Below are positions 1-6,280 of a stretch of DNA of 6,523 nt, one piece after another. The notes under the pieces were generated by a model that was not told the origin of the DNA, ran no database searches, and saw only the letters and a program-made list of their open reading frames with translations. Within the stretch, counting starts at the first letter, position 1, and every line of letters begins with the position of its first letter. The position numbers and the translations under genes are program-made. This DNA comes from Ruminococcaceae bacterium UBA6842 (GTDB lineage: Bacteria; Bacillota; Clostridia; Oscillospirales; Acutalibacteraceae), in assembly GCA_002451855.1 (NCBI GenBank), contig DKDS01000080.1, forward strand, positions 6,016 to 12,538, read 5' to 3'.

Positions 1-924
1 CTGTATTACATGGGGATGGCTTCCTATTATCATATTTACCCCAAGGTTTGAAAGCTTTTGAGCAATCGTTTTCTGCCATGTGTTCGGCGAGGTTCGGTAC
101 TCTTCGCCCCAGTGCATGTAAAACAGGATATACTCGGCACCCTTTGTTTTCATTTCGGATATGATATTTGCGGCGCTGCTGTAAAATTCGTCTATCTTAT
201 CATAAGAAAAGCTGTTAACAAGGTCGTTCGCTTCATTTGCGATTATAGCGCCGTTAAGGTATTTGCGGCCGGCTTGTCCGCCGCTTGTCTCGTAGGTGAA
301 ATTCGCTATTCCTATTTTTATGTTGTTAATTTCCTTGACAAGATATGTCGGGTCCTCGGCAGTCTCCTTTGTGCCCGTAAATTCAATGCCGCGCTCCTTT
401 AAAACCTGAGCGGTGCGTTTTAGCCCGAAAAGTCCCGTATCGTAGCAGTGATTGTTTGCGGTTATAAGCAGGTTAAGTCCCGACGCCTTGATTGCGTCCG
501 CAAGACTGTCAGGCGTGTTGAAAACAGGGTATCCGCCGTAGTTGCCCGACTCTGTACCGCCGAATGTAACCTCAAGGTTTGCGACCGAAAGGTCCGCGGC
601 GTTAAAATAGCTTCCCGTCTCCTTGAAAAAGGCGCTGAAATCATAACCGCCCGACGATGTTTTTGCCCCGTCAAGCTGTGTGGAATGAACCATGATATCA
701 CCTGTTGACAGCACAGTAGCTGTTGTTTCGGGTATATTTACGCTTGAAATATCCGAGGTTTTGCTTTCTTCCTTTTTGCCACCCTTATTATCGCCTTTTT
801 TTATTATCGCATTAACCGAAAATGCGACAAGAGCAATGACCGCCGCAAGTATTACTGTACAGCAAGCCAAAAATATCCGTCTTTTTATTATTGCCTGCTG
901 TCTTTTAGTCCTCTTTTTTGCCAA
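1..924 (-). CDS. CapA-family membrane-anchored protein (poly-gamma-glutamate capsule biosynthesis-like), C-terminus beyond the window
   Basis: Reading the minus strand from a TTG at 924 gives 308 codons open to base 1, so the gene is cut by the left edge. The N-terminus is a short basic segment (AKKRTKR) followed by one hydrophobic helix at about residues 17-41, then a Lys/Glu/Ser-rich linker; this predicts an extracellular domain tethered to the membrane. The body has the ordered signatures of the CapA fold, a metallophosphoesterase-like family: GDIMVH (75-80), ANLE (115-118), ANNHCYDTG (156-164), HWGEE (271-275) and GSHPHVIQ (301-308). In Bacillus, CapA takes part in poly-gamma-glutamate capsule synthesis; most relatives in gut Clostridia are uncharacterised, so capsule synthesis here is inference. 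There is no ATG before the GD motif. TTG 924 is preceded by AAGGTG with 6 bases between; GTG at 933 is an in-frame alternative with poorer spacing. No capB or capC partner is visible. Confidence 0.9.
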   Translation of the reverse strand, partial: MAKKRTKRQQAIIKRRIFLACCTVILAAVIALVAFSVNAIIKKGDNKGGKKEESKTSDISSVNIPETTATVLSTGDIMVHSTQLDGAKTSSGGYDFSAFFKETGSYFNAADLSVANLEVTFGGTESGNYGGYPVFNTPDSLADAIKASGLNLLITANNHCYDTGLFGLKRTAQVLKERGIEFTGTKETAEDPTYLVKEINNIKIGIANFTYETSGGQAGRKYLNGAIIANEANDLVNSFSYDKIDEFYSSAANIISEMKTKGAEYILFYMHWGEEYRTSPNTWQKTIAQKLSNLGVNMIIGSHPHVIQ

Positions 925-957
925 CGCCTTCACCTTTTCGTTATGTAATTCCTTTAT

Positions 958-986
958 ACTATATAACAAAAACGCTCAAAAAGCAA
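958..986 (-). promoter_or_regulatory. Possible sigma-70 promoter for the CapA-like gene
   Basis: On the minus strand, TTGCTT (986-981) and TATAGT (963-958) are separated by 17 bases and lie about 35 bases upstream of the TTG start. The -10 box matches the consensus at 5 of 6 positions and the -35 at 3 of 6. The region is AT-rich, so chance matches are likely and this call is tentative. Confidence 0.35.
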
Positions 987-1023
987 CAAAAACCGATTAT
1001 GACTTATTTACCGCTCCTTGTAA

Positions 1024-1052
1024 TTGACATGGGAAAAGAAAAAATGTATAAT
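1024..1052 (+). promoter_or_regulatory. Exact-consensus sigma-70/SigA promoter for galT
   Basis: TTGACA at 1024-1029, a 17-base spacer, and TATAAT at 1047-1052 match the housekeeping sigma consensus at all 12 positions with the optimal spacing. Transcription would begin near 1058-1060, giving a leader of about 30 bases before the galT ATG. The -35 TTG is in frame with galT and could be mistaken for a TTG start codon. No clear operator palindrome or riboswitch fits in the short leader, so control, if any, would come from protein binding upstream or over the promoter. Confidence 0.88.
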
Positions 1053-1089
1053 AAACGGAGTAATTAATTTTTACCGGACGGTGTTTTTT

Positions 1090-2580
1090 ATGATAGACAA
1101 CAGTATTCGCAGGCTTGTATGCTACGGACTTGAAAAAGGGCTTTTTACACCCCGTGACGAAATATATGTAACCAACCGACTGCTTGAAATTTTAAAGCTT
1201 GACAGCTTTGACTGCTCGGAAAGCTATACCGATGTAAATCTTGAGGAAACTCTTAAAGAGCTGACCGATTTTGCCGTCTCAAACGGAATTGCCGAGGACG
1301 GCACGGTTTACAGGGATTTGTTCGATACAAAGCTTATGGGCGCCCTTATGCCCCGTCCGAGCGAGGTTACGGACAAATTTTACGAGCTTTACAAAATTTC
1401 CCCAAAGGATGCCACCGATTATTTTTACAAGCTCAGCTGCGACAGCGACTATATCCGCCGCTACCGTGTTGAAAAGGACATTAAATGGGTAACGCCGACA
1501 GAGTACGGCGACCTTGATATAACCATAAATCTCTCAAAGCCCGAAAAGGACCCGAAAGCCATCGCCGCCGCAAAAAGCGCGCCGCAGTCGGGCTATCCGA
1601 AATGTATGCTCTGCCGCGAGTGCGAGGGGTATGCGGGCAGGGTCAACTTCCCTGCCCGTCAGAACCACCGTGTAATACCGATAAAGGTAAACAACACGGA
1701 CTGGTGCTTCCAGTATTCGCCCTATGTTTATTACAACGAGCATTGCATTGTATTCAACGCCAAGCATACGCCTATGGCGATAAACAGGGATACATTTAAA
1801 AAGCTTTTAAGCTTTGTTTCGCAGTTTCCGCATTATTTTGTCGGTTCAAACGCGGACCTGCCGATAGTCGGCGGCTCGATATTAAGCCACGACCATTTCC
1901 AAGGCGGAAACTATACCTTTGCAATGGCAAAGGCTCCTATCGAATATCCGCTCGAATTTGACGGCTTCGACGATGTAAAGGCAGGAATTGTAAAATGGCC
2001 TATGTCGGTTATACGCACAAGCTCCGAAGATCCCGACAGGTTAATAGAGCTTGCGGACAAAATACTTGCCGCATGGAGAGAATACACCGATGAATCGGCG
2101 TTTATATTCGCTCATCTTAACGGCGAACCGCACAACACAATAACGCCGATTGCAAGAAAAAGAGACGGCGTTTACGAGCTTGATTTAGTGCTGAGAAACA
2201 ACATTACCACACCCGAGCATCCTCTCGGTGTTTTCCATCCGCACGCAGAGCTTCACCACATCAAAAAGGAAAACATAGGTCTTATCGAGGTAATGGGGCT
2301 TGCCGTACTTCCCGCGCGTCTTAAAACCGAAATGACAGAGCTTGAAAAGGCGATACTTGAAAACCGTGATATATCAAGCGACGAGACGCTTAAAAAGCAC
2401 TCCGATTGGGCAAATGAAATTAAGCAAAAATACCCCGATATAAATAAAGACAATATCAGCGGTATAATAAGGAACGAAATCGGACTTGTTTTCGCAAAGG
2501 TGCTTGAACACGCCGGCGTTTATAAGAGGACTCCCGAGGGAATTTCCGCATTTAAAAAATTTGCGGCGAGTGTAAAATAA
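1090..2580 (+). CDS. galT: UDP-glucose--hexose-1-phosphate uridylyltransferase, class II GalT
   Basis: This enzyme transfers UMP from UDP-glucose to galactose-1-phosphate, the second step of the cytoplasmic Leloir pathway. The protein has 496 residues, the size expected of the Gram-positive class II family (about 490-515) rather than the roughly 350-residue E. coli type. Visible marks are C172-M-L-C175 followed by RECEGYAGR, the catalytic H-x-H-x-Q segment SHDHFQGG (H267, H269, Q271; the second His is the expected nucleotidylated residue by family analogy), and the C-terminal FHPHAELHHIKKENIG stretch (382-397). I chose ATG 1090 because the frame open from TTG 1024 begins inside the promoter -35 box. 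GGACGG at 1076-1081 is a modest ribosome binding site 8 bases before the ATG. No galK, galE or galM is visible; the only partner is the abutting transporter gene downstream. Confidence 0.96.
   Translation: MIDNSIRRLVCYGLEKGLFTPRDEIYVTNRLLEILKLDSFDCSESYTDVNLEETLKELTDFAVSNGIAEDGTVYRDLFDTKLMGALMPRPSEVTDKFYELYKISPKDATDYFYKLSCDSDYIRRYRVEKDIKWVTPTEYGDLDITINLSKPEKDPKAIAAAKSAPQSGYPKCMLCRECEGYAGRVNFPARQNHRVIPIKVNNTDWCFQYSPYVYYNEHCIVFNAKHTPMAINRDTFKKLLSFVSQFPHYFVGSNADLPIVGGSILSHDHFQGGNYTFAMAKAPIEYPLEFDGFDDVKAGIVKWPMSVIRTSSEDPDRLIELADKILAAWREYTDESAFIFAHLNGEPHNTITPIARKRDGVYELDLVLRNNITTPEHPLGVFHPHAELHHIKKENIGLIEVMGLAVLPARLKTEMTELEKAILENRDISSDETLKKHSDWANEIKQKYPDINKDNISGIIRNEIGLVFAKVLEHAGVYKRTPEGISAFKKFAASVK
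1634..1658 (+). other. Perfect 9-bp GC-rich stem-loop inside galT
   Basis: CGGGCAGGG (1634-1642) and CCCTGCCCG (1650-1658) form a perfect inverted repeat around a 7-base loop. It encodes residues near the CxxC motif (AGRVNFPAR). No U-tract follows, so it is not an intrinsic terminator. It may be a pause or mRNA structure, or simply coincidence. Confidence 0.4.
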
Positions 2581-3504
2581 ATGTTTTCTACGGTCTTTGT
2601 TCAAGTCTGCGTGCTTATGATACTTATATCGGTGGGATATGTTTCCGCAAAGGCAGGTCTGCTTACCAAAAGCGGAGTTGACTGCTGTACCGATATTGCG
2701 CTTATAATTTCCACTCCGTGCGTTATTATAAAATCACTTATAAGAGAATACGATTCAAAAATAATGGCGTCTCTGCTTAAGGCGTTTATACTTACGCTTG
2801 CGGTGCAGGCTTTGTTAATAGCTCTGAGCCACCTGTTTATACACACGGAAAATCAGAATCGGCTCCGTGTTCTGCGCTTCGGTTCGATTTTCGCAAACTG
2901 CGGCTTTATGTCTCTGCCGCTTCAAGAGGTGATTTTGGGAGCGGACGGAACTCTGTACGGCTCCGCCTACATAATAATGTTCAACCTTGTTATATGGAGC
3001 TACGGTATTTTCCTTATAAGCGGCGATAAAAGCTACATAAAGCCGAAAAAGCTGTTTATAAATCCGGGAATTGCGGGACTGCTTATAGGAATGATAATAT
3101 TTGTTTTTTCGATTCCCGTACCGAAAATAATTTCAGCTCCTATAAATTATCTTGCGGCAATATATACGCCGCTTCCCATGCTGATAATCGGCTATCACTT
3201 AGCGCAGACCAATGTTTTGTACGCATTTAAGGATATGCGCTGTATTTTCGCGGTGCTTTTAAGGCTTGTGGTATACCCCTTTGCCGCTCTCGGCTTTCTG
3301 TTCCTTATAGGCGTAAGGGGTACTCTGCTCGTTTCCATAGTGATTTCCGTAAGCGCGCCGGTTGCCGCGCTTACAACTATGTTTTCCTCTAAATTTGAGG
3401 GAGATGTACCCCTTTCGGTCGATATGGTATCGTTAAGCACGGTCCTGTCGCTTGTGACAATGCCGCTTGTAATAAGCGTTTCGCAAATCGTCTCCGCATT
3501 ATAA
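2581..3504 (+). CDS. AEC-family (auxin efflux carrier-like) membrane transporter
   Basis: This is a 307-residue, very hydrophobic protein with about ten predicted membrane helices (roughly 5-21, 39-53, 65-86, 100-119, 124-147, 159-178, 185-207, 221-244, 248-267, 284-304), the normal size and topology of Mem_trans/AEC carriers. Family-like motifs include NCGFMSLPL (106-114), the NPG start of a central helix (161-163), SAPVAALTTMF (258-268) and a Ser-Thr pair before the last helix (286-287). Characterised members export or import organic acids such as malate; the substrate here cannot be read from the sequence. Its ATG follows the galT stop codon directly (TAAATG, zero spacing) and no strong ribosome binding site precedes it, so translation is probably coupled to galT and transcription comes from the galT promoter. 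It ends 3 bases from the convergent amidase gene. Confidence 0.9.
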   Translation: MFSTVFVQVCVLMILISVGYVSAKAGLLTKSGVDCCTDIALIISTPCVIIKSLIREYDSKIMASLLKAFILTLAVQALLIALSHLFIHTENQNRLRVLRFGSIFANCGFMSLPLQEVILGADGTLYGSAYIIMFNLVIWSYGIFLISGDKSYIKPKKLFINPGIAGLLIGMIIFVFSIPVPKIISAPINYLAAIYTPLPMLIIGYHLAQTNVLYAFKDMRCIFAVLLRLVVYPFAALGFLFLIGVRGTLLVSIVISVSAPVAALTTMFSSKFEGDVPLSVDMVSLSTVLSLVTMPLVISVSQIVSAL

Positions 3505-3507
3505 CAA

Positions 3508-4242
3508 TTATAAAAGCACATATCTGTTGCTTACATAACCCACAGTGCCGTTATAGCCTATCAGGTCCCAGTCGGGAAGACGGTTATAAATCAGTATTTC
3601 CGCACCGTTCGGCACCCTGCCCTTTATTGCGGAATCGGTACTCGGCAGCGCTCTTATATTAAGATTTGACCCGCTTGTCGCAACGGTTGCGGTTTGTATC
3701 GGCTGCGGCATATTAAACGGTATTCCGAAAAACTCGGTAAGCGAAAGCACAAGGTTTTCGGCGATTGCGTTTATATTGTTTCTTATCCAGTCCGCGTCCT
3801 GCGGATTATCGTGATAGGCAAGCTCTATAAGCACCCCCGGCGCTCTGACTCTCGCAACCTCTCCGAGCCGTGTTGTAGGTACGGTTCTTACCCTGTCGGG
3901 GAGAGGATATATAAGCTGTAAATTATTTGCGGCTATATCCGCAAATCTCTTGCCCTGCACGCTTGACGGATAATAATAAACCTCTGTTCCCCGTACCGTC
4001 GGGTTTCCGCTCCCTACGGCATTTGAATGAAGCGCCAAGTGCAAATCATAATTCCCCGCGTTTGACGCCGCTATCGAGCTTGCAGCGGTCATATCCGGCG
4101 TATTGCGTGTAAACTGTATACCGCTTGCGGCAAGATACGGCTCCATTGCGTCGGCGATAAGATTCATATAGTATTCTTCGTTGCCGCCGCCGGCGTACGG
4201 GTTAAATTCCTGTGTTGACGGACTTAAATAAATATTAGGCAT
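3508..4242 (-). CDS. N-acetylmuramoyl-L-alanine amidase (Amidase_3-like) with C-terminal SH3-like domain
   Basis: This predicted peptidoglycan hydrolase should cleave the bond between N-acetylmuramate and L-alanine of the stem peptide. The 244-residue protein has an Amidase_3-like catalytic region (about 1-172), a short Pro/Gln/Thr linker (176-186) and a bacterial SH3-like domain (about 187-244; LNIRALPSTDSAIKG, then YVSNRYVLL), which usually binds the cell wall. Retained landmarks are the EE pair (22-23), LALHSNA (69-75, H72 a metal ligand) and LIELAYHDN (138-146, E140 in the catalytic Glu position). The first metal motif, normally containing DPGHGG, is replaced by YLSPSTQ (5-11). I recall similar SPSxQ amidases in Clostridia and phages, so this is probably a subfamily trait and not decay. 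There is no signal peptide, and none can be gained upstream because AAGGAG sits 8 bases before the ATG. Release might occur by lysis, as with phage endolysins or mother-cell lysins, but no holin or sporulation gene is nearby. Confidence 0.9.
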   Translation of the reverse strand: MPNIYLSPSTQEFNPYAGGGNEEYYMNLIADAMEPYLAASGIQFTRNTPDMTAASSIAASNAGNYDLHLALHSNAVGSGNPTVRGTEVYYYPSSVQGKRFADIAANNLQLIYPLPDRVRTVPTTRLGEVARVRAPGVLIELAYHDNPQDADWIRNNINAIAENLVLSLTEFFGIPFNMPQPIQTATVATSGSNLNIRALPSTDSAIKGRVPNGAEILIYNRLPDWDLIGYNGTVGYVSNRYVLL

Positions 4243-4250
4243 ATAATCAA

Positions 4251-4256
4251 CTCCTT
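4251..4256 (-). promoter_or_regulatory. Ribosome binding site of the amidase gene
   Basis: AAGGAG on the minus strand, 8 bases upstream of the ATG at 4242, is near-ideal. It fixes the start and confirms that the protein has no N-terminal signal peptide. Confidence 0.85.
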
Positions 4257-4359
4257 AAAGCCTGTAATAATAAAACGGTTCCTCACTTCACAGAATATGA
4301 AATAACGAGCCGCATTGTTAAAGGCTGTTTATTTTCTGCCTTGTAATAAAAACCGAAAC

Positions 4360-4365
4360 GGAGAG
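4360..4365 (+). promoter_or_regulatory. Ribosome binding site that sets a TTG start for the acyltransferase
   Basis: GGAGAG lies 8 bases upstream of TTG 4374. The reading frame has no usable ATG nearby, and starting here gives a full first membrane helix containing the conserved His. The site therefore decides in favour of TTG. The 131 bases between the divergent amidase and this gene hold both leaders; I see no well-formed promoter boxes there. Confidence 0.8.
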
Positions 4366-4373
4366 ATATAATT

Positions 4374-5405
4374 TTGTCAGACAGAAAGACATATATAACA
4401 GTATTAAATGTTTTTTCCTGCTTAAGCGTTTTGTTCCTGCATACCGGCGGCTTTTGGGAGTTCAGCAAAACCCGCAGCTGGGTTGCCGCCAACCTTGTTG
4501 AAAGTGTATTTTATTTTGCGGTTCCGGTTTTTATTATGATCCCCGGCGTTACGCTGATGAATTACCGTAAGCGCTGTACAACCGCCGAATACTTTAAAAG
4601 GCGTATAAAAAAAACCGTCATACCCTTTTTGTTTTGGAGCATAATCGGTCTGTTTTTCGTTATTTGGCGTGACGGCAGGAACAGTATCAGTTTAAAGCCG
4701 CTCGATATAGTAAATTCCGTGGCAAATTGCCGGTATATAGGTATTTACTACTTTTTCATTATTATTTTCGGAATTTATCTTTCCATTCCCGTTGTCAGCA
4801 GTATCGGCGAGGAAAGCCGTAAAAAGGTATTTTCCTATGCGATAATCACCGCCTTTACCGTCAATTCGCTCCTGCCGTTTACAGCCGTATTGAGCGGCGG
4901 CAAAATAATTCACAACGGCGAATTTTCATTTTACGCGGTCAGCGGATATCTTATATATGTATTTATCGGCTATTACCTTGATAATTATGAAATAGGCAAA
5001 ACGGGACGGTGTCTCATATATATATTCGGTCTTCTCGGTCTTCTTGTCCATTTTTTCGGAACATGGTATCTTTCTTACAGGGATAACGGAATAGTCACTC
5101 TGTTAAAGGGCTATGTTTCCGTGCCGTGTGTTCTTTATTCATCTTCGGTTTTTCTCGCTTTCAGACAAATTCCGTTTAATAAATTTCCGAAACGGCTGTT
5201 GAAGGCAATAACATATTTCAGCGGACAGACCTTCGGAATTTACCTTATTCATATACCGCTTATGACGGTGGCTGAAAGGGTCTTTGATATTTCACCGCAA
5301 AGGACTTTGTCAAGAATACTGTTTGCAATCGTTTTGTTTGTTGTATCGGGCTTCATAATAAAGCTTCTGCAAAAAATCCCGATTGTCAAGCATATAGTTC
5401 CGTAA
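4374..5405 (+). CDS. Membrane O-acyltransferase (Acyltransferase_3 family, WecH/OatA-membrane-domain type)
   Basis: The 343-residue protein is integral to the membrane, with about ten predicted helices, and matches the Acyltransferase_3 family that transfers acetyl or other acyl groups to extracytoplasmic glycans. Expected marks are present: the conserved His in helix 1 (VLFLHTGG, H23), the basic stretch entering a helix (YFKRRIKKTVIPFLFW, 73-88), and the late FGIYLIHIPL segment (287-296). Length equals the membrane domain alone; the extracellular SGNH domain found in OatA is absent, so it resembles stand-alone WecH-like enzymes. The acceptor (peptidoglycan, teichoic acid or polysaccharide) cannot be determined. 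It starts with TTG, sits alone on its strand between the divergent amidase and a strong terminator, and is probably monocistronic. It may modify an envelope polymer related to the neighbouring envelope genes, which is inference. Confidence 0.9.
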   Translation: MSDRKTYITVLNVFSCLSVLFLHTGGFWEFSKTRSWVAANLVESVFYFAVPVFIMIPGVTLMNYRKRCTTAEYFKRRIKKTVIPFLFWSIIGLFFVIWRDGRNSISLKPLDIVNSVANCRYIGIYYFFIIIFGIYLSIPVVSSIGEESRKKVFSYAIITAFTVNSLLPFTAVLSGGKIIHNGEFSFYAVSGYLIYVFIGYYLDNYEIGKTGRCLIYIFGLLGLLVHFFGTWYLSYRDNGIVTLLKGYVSVPCVLYSSSVFLAFRQIPFNKFPKRLLKAITYFSGQTFGIYLIHIPLMTVAERVFDISPQRTLSRILFAIVLFVVSGFIIKLLQKIPIVKHIVP

Positions 5406-5410
5406 TACAG

Positions 5411-5455
5411 AACCCCCGGGGTAAAAAGCTTACGCTTTTTACCCCGGGGGTTTTT
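5411..5455 (+). terminator. Strong intrinsic terminator after the acyltransferase
   Basis: A perfect 19-bp stem (5411-5429 with 5434-5452), a TTAC loop, a GC-rich CCCCCGGGG block in each arm, and a T-run at 5451-5455 begin 5 bases after the stop codon. On the minus strand the stem is followed by TTCTGTATTACG, which is a poor U-tract, so efficient termination of the rpoD unit arriving from the right is uncertain although the stem may help. Confidence 0.95.
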
Positions 5456-5462
5456 CTTAAAT

Positions 5463-6008
5463 TTACAGACCAAGCTCGGCTGCGCTCTTTTTAACATTCG
5501 ATAAGAACCAACAGTACAAAGCCTCGCCCAGCTCTTGATAAACGGGGTCTCCGTCATGTGAGCAGAGCATGGCAAAGGTCTGCCCTATTCTTCTGTCTAT
5601 CTCGCTGCCTCTTCTGTAAGCCAAGTAATAGAATGAAAACGCGCCCGTATCGTTCGAAGACTTATAAAGCTCGCTGTCGTTCTTCTTAAGAGTGTCGATA
5701 AAGCTTTTTTGAGCTATACCGCAGAGCGTATCGTCCCGACAGTATTGCTCAAAGCCGACCGTTGCCGTGAACGAGAGCAAAAGCCGTCTTTGGACGGTCA
5801 TTTCAAAATCCTCGGGTTCTTCGGCAAACCGACTGTTTTTTGCGTCCTTAATAAACTCAAGCGCCACGCGGCGGCCGAGCTCCTTTGCGTTATCGATTTT
5901 GCCCTTTTCGGGAATATGCTCTCCGTCGTTTTTTTGAAGTCTTTTATTTATTTCCCTTGAAGGCTTGTTTCCTGCAATTTTTATATCGCTGTCTGAATAC
6001 AATATCAC
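5463..6008 (-). CDS. Conserved-looking hypothetical protein, third gene of the rpoD unit
   Basis: I do not recognise this 181-residue protein. It has no signal peptide and no membrane helix, so it is predicted cytoplasmic. Residues 1-65 are charged and look flexible or helical (Lys, Glu, Asn rich); residues 70-175 look like a compact alpha-helical domain with regularly placed aromatic residues (GFEQYC, AFSFYYLAYRRG, GEALYCWFLS) and the charged patch GSEIDRRIGQTFA (134-146). Four Cys (90, 96, 149, 166) do not form a clear metal site. The GTG start overlaps the TSCPD stop codon (GTGA, 4 shared bases), so translation is likely coupled. AAAGGG is only 3 bases before this GTG; a TTG two codons later (6002) has a better 9-base spacing and may be the real start. 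Its stop lies 7 bases from the terminator stem of the convergent acyltransferase. Confidence 0.8.
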   Translation of the reverse strand: MILYSDSDIKIAGNKPSREINKRLQKNDGEHIPEKGKIDNAKELGRRVALEFIKDAKNSRFAEEPEDFEMTVQRRLLLSFTATVGFEQYCRDDTLCGIAQKSFIDTLKKNDSELYKSSNDTGAFSFYYLAYRRGSEIDRRIGQTFAMLCSHDGDPVYQELGEALYCWFLSNVKKSAAELGL

Positions 6009-6262
6009 TCACCCTTTGCGGTTTTATATTCCCTTAAAGCCTCGGCAAGCTGTGCCGGACATGAGGTATTTTTAAATCCGCACTTTATAGATGACAGCTT
6101 ATTTATAACATCGTCTATTTTCATACCCTCGACCAGCTTGGCAACACCTTGGGTGTTTCCGCTGCAGCCGCCGTCGAACCTTACGCTTTTTACGGTGTCG
6201 CCGTCCACATCTATTAAAATACCTCTTGCACAAACTCCGTTTGTTTTATATGAAAATTCCAT
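6005..6262 (-). CDS. Small TSCPD-domain protein
   Basis: This 85-residue protein matches the stand-alone TSCPD domain family, named from a motif seen here as NTSCPAQLA (65-73). The same domain occurs at the C-terminus of B12-dependent ribonucleotide reductases (NrdJ), where its Cys residues are thought to bind metal or relay redox equivalents; the role of free-standing copies is not established. The likely ligand positions are C11 (NGVCAR), C33 (FDGGCSGN), C61 and C68 (CGFKNTSCPA). It is cytoplasmic and complete for its family. The ATG has TAAGGAA 11 bases upstream, and that ribosome binding site overlaps the rpoD stop codon, which places the gene in the rpoD transcript with 15 bases between the two coding regions. 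Its TGA overlaps the start of the next gene. Confidence 0.9.
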   Translation of the reverse strand: MEFSYKTNGVCARGILIDVDGDTVKSVRFDGGCSGNTQGVAKLVEGMKIDDVINKLSSIKCGFKNTSCPAQLAEALREYKTAKGE

Positions 6263-6273
6263 AGCTTTTATGC

Positions 6274-6280
6274 TTCCTTA
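6274..6280 (-). promoter_or_regulatory. Ribosome binding site of the TSCPD gene, overlapping the rpoD stop codon
   Basis: The minus-strand sequence TAAGGAA contains the rpoD TAA stop and the AGGA core of the next gene's ribosome binding site, 11 bases before its ATG. The shared bases suggest that ribosomes finishing rpoD help start TSCPD translation. Confidence 0.7.

Noticed and set aside
58..1027. Plus-strand open frames across the CapA-like gene (58-402, 448-708, 692-1027)
   Set aside because: They lie opposite a gene with clear family motifs, have unnatural composition, and match nothing recognisable.
1059..1072. AATTAATT palindrome in the galT leader as an operator
   Set aside because: It is short, purely AT and in an AT-rich stretch, so chance is a sufficient explanation.
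1024..1089. In-frame TTG at 1024 as the galT start, adding 22 N-terminal residues
   Set aside because: The TTG is part of a perfect -35 box and the extension would span the promoter and leader. ATG 1090 gives the normal class II N-terminus.
3508..4242. Amidase as part of a prophage lysis cassette
   Set aside because: No holin, tail, integrase or attachment repeats are visible nearby; flanking genes are ordinary chromosomal ones.
4243..4373. Promoter boxes between the divergent amidase and acyltransferase, for example TTGTTA at 4315 or TTAAAG at 4318 with TGTAAT at 4342
   Set aside because: Spacing is too long (21) or the boxes are too weak (TTAAAG, 18, TGTAAT) to support. A sporulation-type CATA box on the minus strand was also incomplete.
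5249..5575. Minus-strand open frame across the acyltransferase end and terminator
   Set aside because: It would run through the terminator stem and overlaps two better-supported genes in other frames.
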